Below are positions 1-8,315 of a stretch of DNA of 34,612 bases, piece by piece. The notes beneath the pieces are model-generated. The model made no database searches and had not been told where the DNA came from. It saw nothing but the letters and a program-made list of their open reading frames with translations. The translations under genes were made by a program, and so were the position numbers. Position 1 is the stretch's first letter, and each line of letters starts with the position of its first letter. The stretch comes from Rhodobacter sp. (lineage in GTDB: Bacteria; Pseudomonadota; Alphaproteobacteria; Rhodobacterales; Rhodobacteraceae): the NCBI GenBank assembly GCA_027487575.1, contig JAIYDJ010000112.1:1-34612 (forward strand). Direction: 5' to 3'.

Positions 1-1
1 C

Positions 2-115
2 ACCCTGCGCGCGATGGGCGTCGCGGCGGTCTATACACCCAAGGATTTCGAGTTGAACCGCATCATGTTCGACATCGTGGCGCTGGTGGATCGCCCCGGA
101 CTGGCCGCCGAATAG
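2..115 (+). CDS. C-terminal end of a B12-dependent acyl-CoA mutase, probably ethylmalonyl-CoA mutase (partial)
   Basis: Only the last 37 codons and the stop are inside the window; the gene runs off the left edge. The visible residues include YTPKDFELNRIM followed by a hydrophobic DIVALVD stretch. This resembles the end of the cobalamin-binding domain of ethylmalonyl-CoA mutase (Ecm/MeaA) more than that of methylmalonyl-CoA mutase, which usually reads IYGPG at this place. Ecm converts ethylmalonyl-CoA to methylsuccinyl-CoA in cytosolic acetate assimilation. The presence of mch and an mcl2-like gene about 8-11 kb away supports the assignment. With so little protein visible, methylmalonyl-CoA mutase or another MeaA-like protein remains possible. 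Confidence 0.65.
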   Translation, partial: TLRAMGVAAVYTPKDFELNRIMFDIVALVDRPGLAAE

Positions 116-187
116 CGCGGTTTGCGCCAGATCAACGCCGGGCCCGCCAAACACTGGCACTCCGTCCGAAACGGACAGGAGATCAAG

Positions 188-535
188 ATGTTTGACCAGA
201 TCAAGGAACTGATGGCCCGCTGGCATGCCATGCGCGAGGTCGACAGCATGACGGACCGCGACCTTGACGATCTGGGGATGACCCGGGGCCAGGTGAACCG
301 TTTTGTCCGCATGCCCCGCGACGTGCCGGACCGTGTCGCCGCCATGGCAGGAATCTTCGGACTGTCGGCGGATCAGATCAAGGCCGACCATGGCCGCTAC
401 CTTGATCTGCTCGATACCTGCGGGACCTGCGGCCACCGGGGTGCCTGCATACGGCGGCTCGATGGCGACCCCGCACAAGCCCAGGACAGATTCTGCCCCA
501 ACGCTGCGGAATTTCGGAACATGGCGGCGGTCTGA
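188..535 (+). CDS. DUF6455 family protein
   Basis: 115 residues. The start at 188 is chosen because GGACAGGAG lies just upstream; an in-frame upstream extension to 122 has no such site. The N-terminal half contains DRDLDDLGM, similar to the short DUF1127-type helix common in alphaproteobacteria. The C-terminal half has four cysteines (CGTCGHRGAC near residues 78-87 and FCPN near 103) that could bind a metal. The function of the family is unknown. A small hairpin (GTCCG/CGGAC, 164-176) precedes the ribosome binding site. The stop codon overlaps the first arm of a long inverted repeat that reaches to just before deoD. Confidence 0.75.
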   Translation: MFDQIKELMARWHAMREVDSMTDRDLDDLGMTRGQVNRFVRMPRDVPDRVAAMAGIFGLSADQIKADHGRYLDLLDTCGTCGHRGACIRRLDGDPAQAQDRFCPNAAEFRNMAAV

Positions 536-610
536 TCAGGGTCTGGCGATCCCGGGGGCTGGCAGACCGGCTCGTCTCGCGGCTATGCTCTGCCGCAACA
601 GACCCTGATC
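534..610 (+). repeat. 12-bp perfect inverted repeat framing the gap before deoD
   Basis: The arms GATCAGGGTCTG (534-545) and CAGACCCTGATC (599-610) are perfect inverted complements separated by 53 bases. The left arm overlaps the stop codon of the upstream DUF6455 gene and the right arm ends 12 bases before the deoD start. In RNA this would close a large stem-loop just upstream of the deoD ribosome binding site. Whether it is a processing site, an attenuator or chance is not known. Confidence 0.6.
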
Positions 611-622
611 GAAGGCAGACCC

Positions 623-1336
623 ATGACCGTCCATATCGGAGCCAAGCCGGGCGAGATCGCCGAAACCGTCCTGATGCCCGGCGACCCCTACCGCGCCCGC
701 TGGGCCGCGCAGACCTTCCTGACCGACGCGGTGCTGGTGAACGAGGTGCGCGGAATGCTGGGCTATACCGGCATCTGGCGCGGCCACCGCGTGACGATCC
801 AGGGCAGCGGCATGGGCCAGCCTTCCATGGCGATCTATGCGCGCGAACTGATGGTCGATTATGGCGCGCAGACGCTGATCCGCATCGGCTCGGCGGGCGC
901 ACTGCAACCCCACATCGCGGTGCGCGATCTGGTGCTGGCCCAAGCGGCCAGCAGCCATGGCAGCCCGTCCACCCCGCTGTTCCAGGGCCTGAACTTTGCC
1001 CCGGTGGCCGACTTCGGCCTGTTGTCGAAGGCGCATCAGGCGGCACAAGGCATCGGCACACCGGTGCATGTCGGCGGCATCCTCACCTCGGACGCGTTCT
1101 ATGACGACCGGGCCGACCTGACCGAACAGGTCAAGCGCCACGGTTGTCTGTGCATCGAGATGGAAACGGCAGAGCTTTACACCCTCGCCGCCCGCATGAA
1201 CCGCCGCGCGTTGTCGATCCTGACCATCTCGGACCATATCCTGACCGGCGAGGCGCTGCCCGCCGACCAGCGCGAGCGCAGCTTTGGCGCGATGGTGGAA
1301 CTGGCGCTGACGACCGCCTTCGGGGGCGGGGCATGA
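623..1336 (+). CDS. deoD: Purine-nucleoside phosphorylase, DeoD type
   Basis: 237 residues, the normal length for the hexameric DeoD family. It catalyses the reversible phosphorolysis of purine (deoxy)nucleosides to free base and (deoxy)ribose 1-phosphate in the cytosol. Visible landmarks are His4, the phosphate-binding MPGDPYRAR (residues 18-26), RIGSAGA (87-93), the ribose-binding EMETAEL segment near residue 180 and the catalytic SD pair in ISDHILTGE near residue 204. GAAGG precedes the ATG by 7 bases. The stop codon overlaps the start of the following aldo/keto reductase (ATGA), so the two are probably translationally coupled. The link between nucleoside salvage and a reductase is not explained by the sequence. 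Confidence 0.92.
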   Translation: MTVHIGAKPGEIAETVLMPGDPYRARWAAQTFLTDAVLVNEVRGMLGYTGIWRGHRVTIQGSGMGQPSMAIYARELMVDYGAQTLIRIGSAGALQPHIAVRDLVLAQAASSHGSPSTPLFQGLNFAPVADFGLLSKAHQAAQGIGTPVHVGGILTSDAFYDDRADLTEQVKRHGCLCIEMETAELYTLAARMNRRALSILTISDHILTGEALPADQRERSFGAMVELALTTAFGGGA

Positions 1337-2316
1337 AGACCCGGCACCTCGGCGCGGGCGGACCCGCTGTTTCGGCAATCGGGCTGGGCTGCATGTCGTT
1401 CGGCGGCATCTTCGGGGCCACGACGACCGACGAAAGCCTGCGCTGCCTTGATGCGGCGTGGGACGCGGGGATCACATTCCTCGACACCGCCAACATCTAT
1501 GGCATGGGCGTGTCGGAAACCGTGATCGGCCAATGGCTTGCCACCCGCCGCCACCCGATGCGCATCGCAACCAAGGCCGGCATCCTGCGCGGCCCGGAAC
1601 GTCGCTTCGACAACTCTGCGGCCTATCTGCGGGCCGAACTGGAAGGGTCGTTGCGCCGCCTTGGCACTGATCACGTGACGCTGTTCTACATCCACCGCCG
1701 CGAACAGGAACGTCCGGTGGAAGAGGTTGTCGGCACGCTGCAGACCCTGATCGCCGAGGGCAAGATCGGGGGCTATGGCCTGTCGGAAATCTCGCCGGGC
1801 ACCCTGCGCCGCGCCCATGCGGTGCACCCCTGCATGGCGGTGCAGAACGAATATTCGCTGTGGACGCGTCAGCCCGACCTGGGCCTGATCCAGACCTGCG
1901 CCGAGCTTGGCACCGCCTTCGTTCCGTTCTCGCCGCTGGCGCGCGGGGCGCTGGGGCGTGTCAATCTGGACCCGGCCCGGTTTGCCGATGGCGATTTCCG
2001 CGCGACCATCCCTCGTTTCCATGAACCGGACTGGTCGCTGAACCTGACCCGGATCGACTCTTTCCGCGCCTACGCGGCCGCGCGCGGGGTCGCAGTGCCC
2101 GCACTGGCGATGGCCTGGGTTCTGGATCAGGGACCGCACCTGATTCCGATCCCCGGCACCCGCACGGCGGATCATCTGGGTGACTGGGCGGGTGCTGCGG
2201 ACCTGACCCTGACCGACGAGGACCGGCGCATGATCGCGCAACTTCTGCCGCCAGGCTGGGCGCATGGCGACCGTTACGGGCTGGATCAGGCGATGACGGT
2301 GGAACGCTACTGCTGA
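1333..2316 (+). CDS. Aldo/keto reductase
   Basis: 327 residues. The start at 1333 overlaps the deoD stop by four bases, and the protein begins with the usual MKTRHLG...IGLGCM strand pattern. The catalytic tetrad of the NADPH-dependent aldo/keto reductase superfamily is present: Asp51 and Tyr56 in [11 protein letters not shown], Lys81 in IATKAG and His121 in FYIHRRE. The cofactor-binding C-terminal segment IPIPGTR lies near residue 275. The fold is a cytosolic TIM barrel, and the substrate cannot be predicted. It resembles the YakC/IolS-like subgroup by the GCMSFGG start. Its stop codon lies in a short palindrome shared with the convergent BLUF gene. Confidence 0.9.
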   Translation: MKTRHLGAGGPAVSAIGLGCMSFGGIFGATTTDESLRCLDAAWDAGITFLDTANIYGMGVSETVIGQWLATRRHPMRIATKAGILRGPERRFDNSAAYLRAELEGSLRRLGTDHVTLFYIHRREQERPVEEVVGTLQTLIAEGKIGGYGLSEISPGTLRRAHAVHPCMAVQNEYSLWTRQPDLGLIQTCAELGTAFVPFSPLARGALGRVNLDPARFADGDFRATIPRFHEPDWSLNLTRIDSFRAYAAARGVAVPALAMAWVLDQGPHLIPIPGTRTADHLGDWAGAADLTLTDEDRRMIAQLLPPGWAHGDRYGLDQAMTVERYC

Positions 2317-2326
2317 ACCGGTTCAG
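2313..2326. terminator. Palindrome spanning two convergent stop codons
   Basis: CTGAACCGGTTCAG is a perfect 14-bp palindrome. It contains the TGA of the plus-strand aldo/keto reductase and the TGA of the minus-strand BLUF gene. It could act as a weak bidirectional hairpin (five-base stem, CCGG loop), but no T-run follows on either strand. Confidence 0.35.
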
Positions 2327-2727
2327 GCCGCGTTGGCGGCAAGACGCTGAAAGATCGCCAGCACTTCGGCTTCGGTCGCCTGTTCGGCCGCGCCGTTGTG
2401 CACCTCTTCGCGCGTCCAGACCCAACTGTCGGCCGGATCGTCGCGCATCGCCCAGGCCCCGAACAGACGGGAGTCTTCGGTCGTGGCGATCGTGGTCAAC
2501 TGGCGCACCTCGATATGCCGGTCATCGCGGCGGATGCGGGCGTAGGCAGCCTGCACCTGCGCCTCGGGGCCTTCCAGCAGTTGCAGGTAAAGATCGTCCC
2601 GGCAGATCAGCGCCCCGGTGATCCCGTCGCGCGCGTTGCAGCGACGGGCATCGATCAAGATGCCCGCCAGCAGTCCCCCGTCGAACCCGAAGGGCCGCGA
2701 GGCGTAGGTCAGTTGCAGCAAGCCCAT
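2323..2727 (-). CDS. Single-domain BLUF blue-light sensor
   Basis: 134 residues from the ATG at 2727; a further ATG at 2739 adds four residues. The inner start is preferred because GGGGA lies 5 bases upstream and because it places the photoactive residues at canonical positions: Tyr8 in QLTYASRP, Asn31 in CNARDGITGAL and Gln49 in YLQLLEGP. These three residues bind flavin and carry the light-driven hydrogen-bond switch in BLUF proteins. Trp and Met follow in GAWAMR. There is no output domain, so signalling should be by protein-protein contact, as in short BLUF proteins. The gene lies downstream of sdhB on the same strand, separated by a GC-rich hairpin repeat, so independent transcription is likely. 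Confidence 0.9.
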   Translation of the reverse strand: MGLLQLTYASRPFGFDGGLLAGILIDARRCNARDGITGALICRDDLYLQLLEGPEAQVQAAYARIRRDDRHIEVRQLTTIATTEDSRLFGAWAMRDDPADSWVWTREEVHNGAAEQATEAEVLAIFQRLAANAA

Positions 2728-2771
2728 GGCCGTCCCCATTCCTGAGCAGATGTTGAAACCCCGAGCGTGGA

Positions 2772-2804
2772 CCGGGGGCCAGCCCCCGGACCCCCGGGAT
2801 ATTT
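2772..2804 (-). repeat. AAATATCCC-hairpin element downstream of sdhB (copy 1)
   Basis: Read on the minus strand, the unit starts AAATATCCC (2804-2796), continues with a G-run, and ends in a strong hairpin with seven-base arms CCGGGGG and CCCCCGG around a 4-base loop (2772-2789). A unit of the same layout follows lpd at 23432-23469 on the plus strand. Both stand directly after the last gene of a TCA-cycle operon and in the same orientation relative to transcription. This is consistent with a terminator or an mRNA 3'-end element. Neither has a T-run after the stem. Confidence 0.6.
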
Positions 2805-2833
2805 GTGAACGGAAAATGCCACAGTCGGCCCGC

Positions 2834-3610
2834 TTACACCACCCGTTCGACCATCATGTGCTTGATCTCGGCGATCGCCTTTGCCGGGTTCAACCCCTTG
2901 GGGCAGGTTTTGGCGCAGTTCATGATCGTGTGGCAGCGGTAAAGCTTGAACGGATCCTCCAGCGCGTCCAACCGCTCGCCCGTGGCCTCGTCACGGCTGT
3001 CGATGATCCAGCGATAGGCATGCAGCAGCGCAGCCGGACCAAGGAAACGGTCGGAATTCCACCAGTAGCTGGGACACGAGGTCGAGCAGCAGGCGCACAT
3101 CACGCACTCATAAAGCCCATCAAGCTTTTCCCGGTCGCCGATCGACTGGCGCCATTCCTTGCCGGGGGTGTTGGTCTTGGTTTCCAGCCAAGGCATGATC
3201 GAGGCGTGCTGGGCATAGAACAGCGTCAGGTCGGGGACGAGGTCCTTGACCACCGGCATGTGCGGCAGCGGATAGATCCTGATGTCGCCCTTGACCTGAT
3301 CAAGGCCGTAGATGCAGGCCAGCGTGTTGATCCCGTCGATGTTCATCGCACAGGACCCGCAGATGCCCTCGCGGCAGGACCGCCGGAAGGTCAGGGTCGG
3401 GTCGATCTCGGTCTTGATCTTGATCAGCGCGTCCAGAACCATCGGGCCGCAGGTCGCCATGTCGACGAAATAGGTGTCGACCCGCGGGTTTTCGCCGTCG
3501 TCGGGGTTCCAGCGGTAGACCTGCACCTTGCGCACTTCGGCGCCGGCAGGCTTCGGCCAGGTCTTGCCGGTCCGGATCTTCGAATTCTTGGGCAGGGTGA
3601 ACTGAACCAT
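2834..3610 (-). CDS. sdhB: Succinate dehydrogenase iron-sulfur subunit
   Basis: 258 residues, full length. It carries electrons from the FAD of SdhA to ubiquinone in the membrane-bound complex II. The [2Fe-2S] cysteines are at 79, 84, 87 and 99 (CREGICGSC...C). The C-terminal ferredoxin domain has C169, C172 and C175 with C236 for [4Fe-4S], and C179, C226 and C232 for [3Fe-4S]. A tryptophan pair follows in PSYWWN, as in ubiquinone-reducing enzymes. The gene is the last of the minus-strand sdh run, 11 bases after the family-61 glycosyltransferase. It is separated from sdhA by three genes, unlike the compact sdhCDAB order of many bacteria. Confidence 0.97.
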   Translation of the reverse strand: MVQFTLPKNSKIRTGKTWPKPAGAEVRKVQVYRWNPDDGENPRVDTYFVDMATCGPMVLDALIKIKTEIDPTLTFRRSCREGICGSCAMNIDGINTLACIYGLDQVKGDIRIYPLPHMPVVKDLVPDLTLFYAQHASIMPWLETKTNTPGKEWRQSIGDREKLDGLYECVMCACCSTSCPSYWWNSDRFLGPAALLHAYRWIIDSRDEATGERLDALEDPFKLYRCHTIMNCAKTCPKGLNPAKAIAEIKHMMVERVV

Positions 3611-3621
3611 GGTCTGTCCTT

Positions 3622-4785
3622 TCAGTGCGGCATGGGATCGTGCATCGGCACGGCAGGGCTGGACTGCGGGCGGGCCGGGTCAAAGCTGTACCCGGCCTGC
3701 GCCAGCAGCGCGAGATTCTTCAACAACTGGTCGGGCGCGGTCTGACAGGTTTCCAGCCAGCCGCGCAGGTCCTGCTGGACCGCCGCGCGGTAGGCGGCGT
3801 CGTCCCAGTCTTTGCGCAGATCGTGACCGAACCCGCCGAACAGCGCGAAGATCACGTCGAGGTCGTACAGCGAAGCCGTCAGGTTCTGCGACACGATGCC
3901 GTTGGGCATCCGCGCGCCGAGCCGCTGGCCGACCGCGGCGTGATAGCTGAGCGTGGAGCAGCGCGGTGCCAGCGCCTCGGCCGCGAGGTCCCGGTTCGGG
4001 CGGCGGCGCAGGACGTGGATGTCCTGATCGATCCGCCCCAGCAGCAGCCGGCCATGGATTGCCGAGCCTTCGGAAAACACCAGCGTCCTTGCCCCGGCGT
4101 AGATCGCCAACTGTTCGGCCACCGAATGGCGCAGCGGATCGATCACCCGCACCCCGCTTTGCGCCAGCACCTCGGCCAGATAGGCCTCGCCCGCGTGGCC
4201 GCCCTGCCCTTGCGCCACCAACCCGGCACGGGTGACGAAGACCACCGGCGCGCGGTCGGGCCGCAGCCCGCGCCGTGCCATGTTGGCATCCAGCAGGTCC
4301 AGATAGGCCTCGCCCGTCACATGGGTGCCCATCATTTCGCCCTGCGCTGCGACCCGCAGGTCGCGTGCCAGCACGTCACTGCGGATCAGGCGCATTTGCC
4401 GACGCTGCAACCCGTGCCAGTTCAGCACCTGCCACACCCATCCGGGCACCGATCCTTCGGTCTGGCCGGGCGCCAGGGTGAAGAGGTACAAATCGCCGGG
4501 CCTGTCGCGCAGGGATTGCGGCAGCCGCGTGGCCTGCTCGACGATCAGGTGGCCGAAATGCGGGTTCAGGAACCCGCCCCAGACAACGGGGCGGTGAAAT
4601 GGCCGGGGCCTGCGCGCCGCTTCGGGACAGCGGTCGACCGGCAGCAGGTCGCGGCAATGGCGGGCCGCCACATGGGTGTCGAACGCCGGCCAGATCGGAC
4701 CGCCGCGCGCGATGTGCCGCGACACGGACTGGACGGGCACCACCGGGATGTCCCGGAACGCCTGCATGTCCGGAAGTCCGGTCAT
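3622..4785 (-). CDS. Glycosyltransferase family 61 protein
   Basis: 387 residues from the ATG at 4785; the reading frame stays open further upstream, so the start is uncertain and an ATG at 4767 is an alternative. The protein matches the DUF563/GT61 family. It has a nucleotide-sugar site region with HFGHLIVEQ (His76, His79, Glu83), a VFVTRAG strand in the middle, then GVRVIDPL and FSEGSAIHG towards the C-terminus, where the glutamate and histidine are typical of the family. It probably adds a sugar to a surface polysaccharide or protein. It sits between a lipoprotein gene and sdhB, with 11 bases to sdhB, and so is likely cotranscribed with succinate dehydrogenase. No biochemical link to complex II is evident. 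Confidence 0.8.
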   Translation of the reverse strand: MTGLPDMQAFRDIPVVPVQSVSRHIARGGPIWPAFDTHVAARHCRDLLPVDRCPEAARRPRPFHRPVVWGGFLNPHFGHLIVEQATRLPQSLRDRPGDLYLFTLAPGQTEGSVPGWVWQVLNWHGLQRRQMRLIRSDVLARDLRVAAQGEMMGTHVTGEAYLDLLDANMARRGLRPDRAPVVFVTRAGLVAQGQGGHAGEAYLAEVLAQSGVRVIDPLRHSVAEQLAIYAGARTLVFSEGSAIHGRLLLGRIDQDIHVLRRRPNRDLAAEALAPRCSTLSYHAAVGQRLGARMPNGIVSQNLTASLYDLDVIFALFGGFGHDLRKDWDDAAYRAAVQQDLRGWLETCQTAPDQLLKNLALLAQAGYSFDPARPQSSPAVPMHDPMPH

Positions 4786-4862
4786 GCCCGACGCCCCGGC
4801 GAAAGGGATTCGGCGCGCACCACCTCCTCGCGGAAACAGGAAGACCCGGCGGCGGACATCTG

Positions 4863-5183
4863 TCACGCCTGCAACGGCGGCACGCCCGCCGCCGCAAAGC
4901 AGGCCTGCGCCCCGGGCCGGGTGGCGATGCTGCGGATGGTCGCAATGGTCAGCGTCCCCGCTTCGACCCCCACATCGCGGGCCAGCGACTGTCGTTCCGC
5001 CGGGCTTGCCGCCTGCAGAATGCAGGTGGTCGCGGCCTGTGCCGGGCCTGCGGGCATGTCGACGTTGACCACCGGCATCACCACCGATTCCGCGGCCCGC
5101 AGAACCGCCTTGTCCGCAACCTCCTGCGGGTCGCAGGCGGCCACCGCAAAGATCGCCAGCAAAAGGGCGATCCGCGCCGTCAT
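4863..5183 (-). CDS. Small putative lipoprotein, second of a tandem pair in the sdh operon
   Basis: 106 residues from the ATG at 5183, which overlaps the stop of the preceding lipoprotein gene (ATGA). An in-frame ATG at 5213 lies inside the neighbour and would spoil the signal peptide. The N-terminus is a lipoprotein signal (hydrophobic ALLLAIFAVA with lipobox VAAC, Cys near residue 17). The mature part contains ATTCIL and a C-terminal RPGAQACFAAA, both also present in the neighbour at 5180-5494. This suggests duplication and a conserved disulfide between the two cysteines. No known family was recognised. Its position inside the sdh operon suggests an envelope role expressed with complex II, but the function is unknown. 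Confidence 0.75.
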   Translation of the reverse strand: MTARIALLLAIFAVAACDPQEVADKAVLRAAESVVMPVVNVDMPAGPAQAATTCILQAASPAERQSLARDVGVEAGTLTIATIRSIATRPGAQACFAAAGVPPLQA

Positions 5184-5494
5184 CCCGCAACCTTCGGTGC
5201 GGCGGCCAGACACTCGCCCACGCCGGGCCGCGCGCCCACGTCACGCACCAGACCGCGCAACACCTCGGGCTGGTTGCCGTCCGAGGAGTTTGGCAGCGAC
5301 AGAACCTCGCCCACCGTCATGCCCTTGAGGATGCAGGTCGTCGCGGCCTCTGTCTCGACGCCCGGCTGTTCCGCCGCCACGACCGGCGACAGGATTTCCC
5401 GGCTGACCTTGCGCGATTCTCCATAGACCACGGCCCCGGCGCAACCTTGCAGCCCGAACGCCATCACTGCGATTGCCATGCCTGCCCGGACCAT
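5180..5494 (-). CDS. Small putative lipoprotein, first of a tandem pair in the sdh operon
   Basis: 104 residues. Its ATG overlaps the sdhA stop by one base (TGATG), which indicates translational coupling to sdhA. The signal peptide ends in lipobox LQGC with Cys near residue 18. The mature region shows a basic/serine-rich stretch followed by ILSPVV, then ATTCIL and RPGVGECLAAA. The next gene repeats this layout (VVMPVV, ATTCIL, RPGAQACFAAA), so the two are paralogues despite low overall similarity. The two shared cysteines may form a disulfide in the periplasm. No function is known. Candidates are an assembly or stability factor for the respiratory complex or an unrelated envelope protein. Confidence 0.75.
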   Translation of the reverse strand: MVRAGMAIAVMAFGLQGCAGAVVYGESRKVSREILSPVVAAEQPGVETEAATTCILKGMTVGEVLSLPNSSDGNQPEVLRGLVRDVGARPGVGECLAAAPKVAG

Positions 5495-7302
5495 CAGTAC
5501 ACCCTCGCTTTCGGCGCGATCTTTTTCAGGTTGATCCCGCCCTGCGCCTCGGTGGTCAGCGGGTCAAGGTGCACGGGCCGGCTGTCCAGCCGAACACTGG
5601 TGCCGCCCGCATCGACATAGGCCAGCGAGTGGACCCGCCAGTTGACGTCGTCGCGGTCCGGATAATCTTCATGCGCATGCGCCCCGCGCGATTCCTTGCG
5701 GGCTTCGGCGGCCACGATCGTGGTCAGGGCGTTCGGCATCAGGTTCTGCAGTTCAAGCGTTTCCATCAGGTCAGTGTTCCAGATCAGGCTGCGGTCACTG
5801 ACATGGATATCCGACATCCGCCCGGCAATGGCCTGCATCTTGGACACACCGTCGGCCAGCGTCTTGTCGGTGCGGAAAACCGCCGCATCCGCCTGCATGG
5901 TCTTTTGCATGTCCGCGCGCAGCGTCGCCGTCGGGATGGCGCCATTCGCATGGCGGCTGGCATCGAACCGCGACAGCGCACGGTCGACCTCGGCCTTGTT
6001 CACCGGGGCGACGGCGGCCTTGGGATCGACCACATCCTTGGCGCGGATGGCGGCCGCCCGCCCGAACACCACAAGGTCGATCAGGCTGTTCGACCCCAGC
6101 CGGTTCGCGCCATGCACGCTTGCGCAGCCCGCCTCGCCCACGGCCATCAGGCCCGGAAAGATTGTATCCGGCGCGCCGGGCTGCGGGTTCAACACCTCGC
6201 CCCAATAGTTCGTGGGAATGCCGCCCATGTTGTAGTGGACCGTCGGAATGACCGGGATCGGTTCCTTCAGCAGATCGACGCCGGCAAAGATCCGCGCGGA
6301 TTCCGTGATGCCGGGAAGACGCAGTTCCAGCGTTTCTTTCGGCAGATGGTTCAGGTTCAGGTGGATGTGGTCCTTGTTCGGCCCCACGCCACGCCCTTCG
6401 CGGATTTCGATCGTCATGCAGCGGCTGACCACATCGCGCGAGGCGAGGTCTTTGTAGGTCGGCGCATAGCGTTCCATGAACCGCTCGCCTTCCGAATTGG
6501 TCAGATAGCCGCCCTCGCCCCGCGCGCCTTCGGTGATCAGGCAGCCTGACCCGTAGATGCCGGTCGGGTGGAACTGCACGAACTCCATGTCCTGCAGCGG
6601 CAGGCCAGCCCGCGCCACCATCCCGCCACCGTCACCGGTGCAGGTGTGGGCCGAGGTTGCGCTGAAATAGGCCCGGCCATAGCCGCCCGTGGCCAGCACC
6701 ACCATCTTGGCGTTGAACACGTGGATCGAGCCGTCGTCCAGCTTCCACGCGACAACCCCGGTGCAGGCCCCGTCGGTGATGATCAGGTCGATGGCGAAGT
6801 ATTCGATGTAGAATTCCGCGTTGTTCTTCAGGCTTTGCCCGTACAGCGTGTGCAGGATGGCATGTCCCGTCCGGTCTGCAGCGGCACAGGTGCGCTGCAC
6901 CGGGGGGCCTTCACCATATTCGGTGGTATGCCCACCGAAGGGGCGCTGATAGATCCGGCCATCCTCGGTGCGCGAAAACGGCACGCCGTAATGTTCCAGC
7001 TCGTAGACCGCCTTCGGCGCCTCGCGCGCCAGATACTCCATCGCGTCGCTGTCGCCCAGCCAGTCCGACCCCTTGACGGTGTCGTACATGTGCCACTGCC
7101 AACTGTCGGGGCCCATGTTGCCAAGGCTGGCCGCAATTCCGCCCTGTGCCGCCACCGTGTGGCTGCGGGTCGGGAACACCTTGGTCACGCAGGCGGTGCG
7201 CAACCCTTGTTCGGCCATGCCCAGCGTCGCGCGCAAGCCAGCGCCCCCGGCCCCCACGACCACCACGTCATAGTCGTGCACTTCATACGGATACGCAGTC
7301 AT
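5494..7302 (-). CDS. sdhA: Succinate dehydrogenase flavoprotein subunit
   Basis: 602 residues, full length. It oxidises succinate to fumarate on the cytosolic side of complex II. The FAD-binding GAGGAGLRA lies at residues 18-26. His48 in [12 protein letters not shown] is the expected covalent FAD attachment point. The substrate-binding HPTG and the catalytic arginine region [20 protein letters not shown] lie mid-protein, and [11 protein letters not shown] near residue 400 closes the FAD site. The gene starts 9 bases after sdhD and its stop overlaps the start of the first lipoprotein. Sequence and order fit the Rhodobacteraceae sdhC-sdhD-sdhA arrangement. Confidence 0.97.
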   Translation of the reverse strand: MTAYPYEVHDYDVVVVGAGGAGLRATLGMAEQGLRTACVTKVFPTRSHTVAAQGGIAASLGNMGPDSWQWHMYDTVKGSDWLGDSDAMEYLAREAPKAVYELEHYGVPFSRTEDGRIYQRPFGGHTTEYGEGPPVQRTCAAADRTGHAILHTLYGQSLKNNAEFYIEYFAIDLIITDGACTGVVAWKLDDGSIHVFNAKMVVLATGGYGRAYFSATSAHTCTGDGGGMVARAGLPLQDMEFVQFHPTGIYGSGCLITEGARGEGGYLTNSEGERFMERYAPTYKDLASRDVVSRCMTIEIREGRGVGPNKDHIHLNLNHLPKETLELRLPGITESARIFAGVDLLKEPIPVIPTVHYNMGGIPTNYWGEVLNPQPGAPDTIFPGLMAVGEAGCASVHGANRLGSNSLIDLVVFGRAAAIRAKDVVDPKAAVAPVNKAEVDRALSRFDASRHANGAIPTATLRADMQKTMQADAAVFRTDKTLADGVSKMQAIAGRMSDIHVSDRSLIWNTDLMETLELQNLMPNALTTIVAAEARKESRGAHAHEDYPDRDDVNWRVHSLAYVDAGGTSVRLDSRPVHLDPLTTEAQGGINLKKIAPKARVY

Positions 7303-7311
7303 GTCAGCCCC

Positions 7312-7683
7312 TTACAGCGCAATGCGGACAAGGGCGAACAGCCCGGTCACCGCCACCACGGTCGCCAAAGATATCACGAAGATGACCAGCATCTTGCGCG
7401 TCGTGCCCTTCGAATAGTCCTCGATCATCGTCGTGGCCCCCATTGCGAAGTGCCGCATGCCGACCACAAGGATCATCGCCGTCAGAATCGCCGGAACCGG
7501 CCGGGCAAAGGTTGCCAGCACCTCTGCATGGTCCTGTCCCAGCGCACTGCCGAAGATGTAGACCCAGATCGGCACAAGGAAAGCGAGACCGGCCGAACTG
7601 ACCGTCATCGCCCAGTGCCGTTCCGTTCCGGTGTGCGCCGACCCGCGCCCCACTGCGCGCTTGCGCGCCGTCAGATACCGCAT
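7312..7683 (-). CDS. sdhD: Succinate dehydrogenase hydrophobic membrane anchor subunit
   Basis: 123 residues with three predicted membrane helices (near 28-48, 62-82 and 97-120), the usual SdhD topology. His78 in GMRHFAMG is the likely second haem b ligand, and the IEDYSKG segment (Asp89, Tyr90) matches the ubiquinone-site D-Y pair of the family. It anchors SdhA-SdhB to the inner membrane together with SdhC. It begins 10 bases after sdhC and ends 9 bases before sdhA. The stretch before the first helix is unusually basic. Confidence 0.93.
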   Translation of the reverse strand: MRYLTARKRAVGRGSAHTGTERHWAMTVSSAGLAFLVPIWVYIFGSALGQDHAEVLATFARPVPAILTAMILVVGMRHFAMGATTMIEDYSKGTTRKMLVIFVISLATVVAVTGLFALVRIAL

Positions 7684-7693
7684 GTCCGCCTCC

Positions 7694-8077
7694 TCAGATG
7701 ATCAGAATGGTCAGGGTGGTCAGCACGACCGACCCGCCGATGCAGCCCCAGCCCAGCCTTTCGGCCGTCGTGATCTCCAGCCCGTTGCCGGCGTCGAAAT
7801 AGAGGTGCCGCAGCCCGGCCAGATAATGGTACCACACCGCCCACAGCGACCCGGTGAACACCAGATCGCCGAACCAGCTTGTCGCCACCGCGTTCGCCGT
7901 TTCAAAGTAGTCGGGGCTGGTTGCCGCCGCCAGCAGCCACCACACCGCCAGAATGATCCCCACGATCAGCGCATTGCCGGTGATGCGCGTCAGGATCGAG
8001 GTGATGGAGGTCAACTGGGGGCGGTAGATCTGCAGGTGCGGTGACAGCGGCCGCTTGACCTGTTTCGCGTCTGCCAT
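7694..8077 (-). CDS. sdhC: Succinate dehydrogenase cytochrome b556 subunit
   Basis: 127 residues from the ATG at 8077. Upstream in-frame ATGs are rejected because SdhC proteins characteristically begin a few residues before RPLSPHLQIYRP, seen here at residues 9-20, and a purine-rich GAAGGAACG precedes this ATG. Three membrane helices follow. His84 in VWYHYLAGLRHL is the expected haem b axial ligand, and Ser/Arg of TSITSILTRITG line the quinone pocket in homologues. It is the first gene of the sdh transcription unit. A 238-base leader upstream holds the paired TGTGATCACA-type motif and a candidate promoter. Confidence 0.95.
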   Translation of the reverse strand: MADAKQVKRPLSPHLQIYRPQLTSITSILTRITGNALIVGIILAVWWLLAAATSPDYFETANAVATSWFGDLVFTGSLWAVWYHYLAGLRHLYFDAGNGLEITTAERLGWGCIGGSVVLTTLTILII

Positions 8078-8141
8078 ATCGCGTTCCTTCTCGCTGGCCC
8101 GTCTGCGGGCTGACCCGGCTGCGGCGCATTTTGCTGGTAAT

Positions 8142-8169
8142 GTCATAGCGCGGAAAACCACGGTGTCAC
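8142..8169 (-). promoter_or_regulatory. Candidate sigma-70 promoter for sdhC
   Basis: On the minus strand GTGACA (8169-8164) matches the -35 consensus at five of six bases. It is followed after 16 bases by TATGAC (8147-8142), four of six for -10. Transcription would start near 8135, about 58 bases before the sdhC ATG. The paired palindromes lie 56 bases further upstream, a position that would suit an activator. Only consensus similarity supports this call. Confidence 0.4.
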
Positions 8170-8225
8170 GTAAACAAAAGCCGCATCGCAGCATCGGCCG
8201 CGCAGAAAACGAGATTTTCCGATGA

Positions 8226-8256
8226 TGTTATCACAAATATTTTTTGTGTGATCACA
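8226..8256. promoter_or_regulatory. Paired 10-bp palindromic operator upstream of sdhC
   Basis: Two sites, TGTTATCACA (8226-8235, one mismatch from the palindrome) and TGTGATCACA (8247-8256, perfect), start exactly 21 bases apart, separated by an AT-rich 11-base spacer. The same sites with the same spacing and a T-rich spacer occur before sucC at 14360-14390. The GT-N4-AC core fits GntR-family operators. The 10-bp symmetric core without a central gap does not fit CRP/FNR (TGTGA-N6-TCACA). Confidence 0.7.
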
Positions 8257-8297
8257 ATAATTGGACTTCCTGCCGAAGGGACCGCGTCATTCCCTCG

Positions 8298-8313
8298 GCC
8301 GCCGGAAGGCGGC
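8298..8313 (-). terminator. Hairpin directly after mch
   Basis: GCCGCC and GGCGGC form a perfect six-base stem around a 4-base loop, two bases after the mch stop codon on the minus strand. There is no T-run, so intrinsic termination is uncertain; it may be a 3'-end stabiliser. Confidence 0.35.
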
Positions 8314-8315
8314 AC

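Noticed and set aside
4786..5244. N-terminal extension of the glycosyltransferase frame
   Set aside because: It lies within the lipoprotein genes in another frame and has no start with a ribosome site; the compact 387-residue protein fits family 61.
8226..8256. CRP/FNR binding site
   Set aside because: The halves TGTGA and TCACA are directly fused, with no 4-6 base centre, and the two sites are spaced as separate palindromes.
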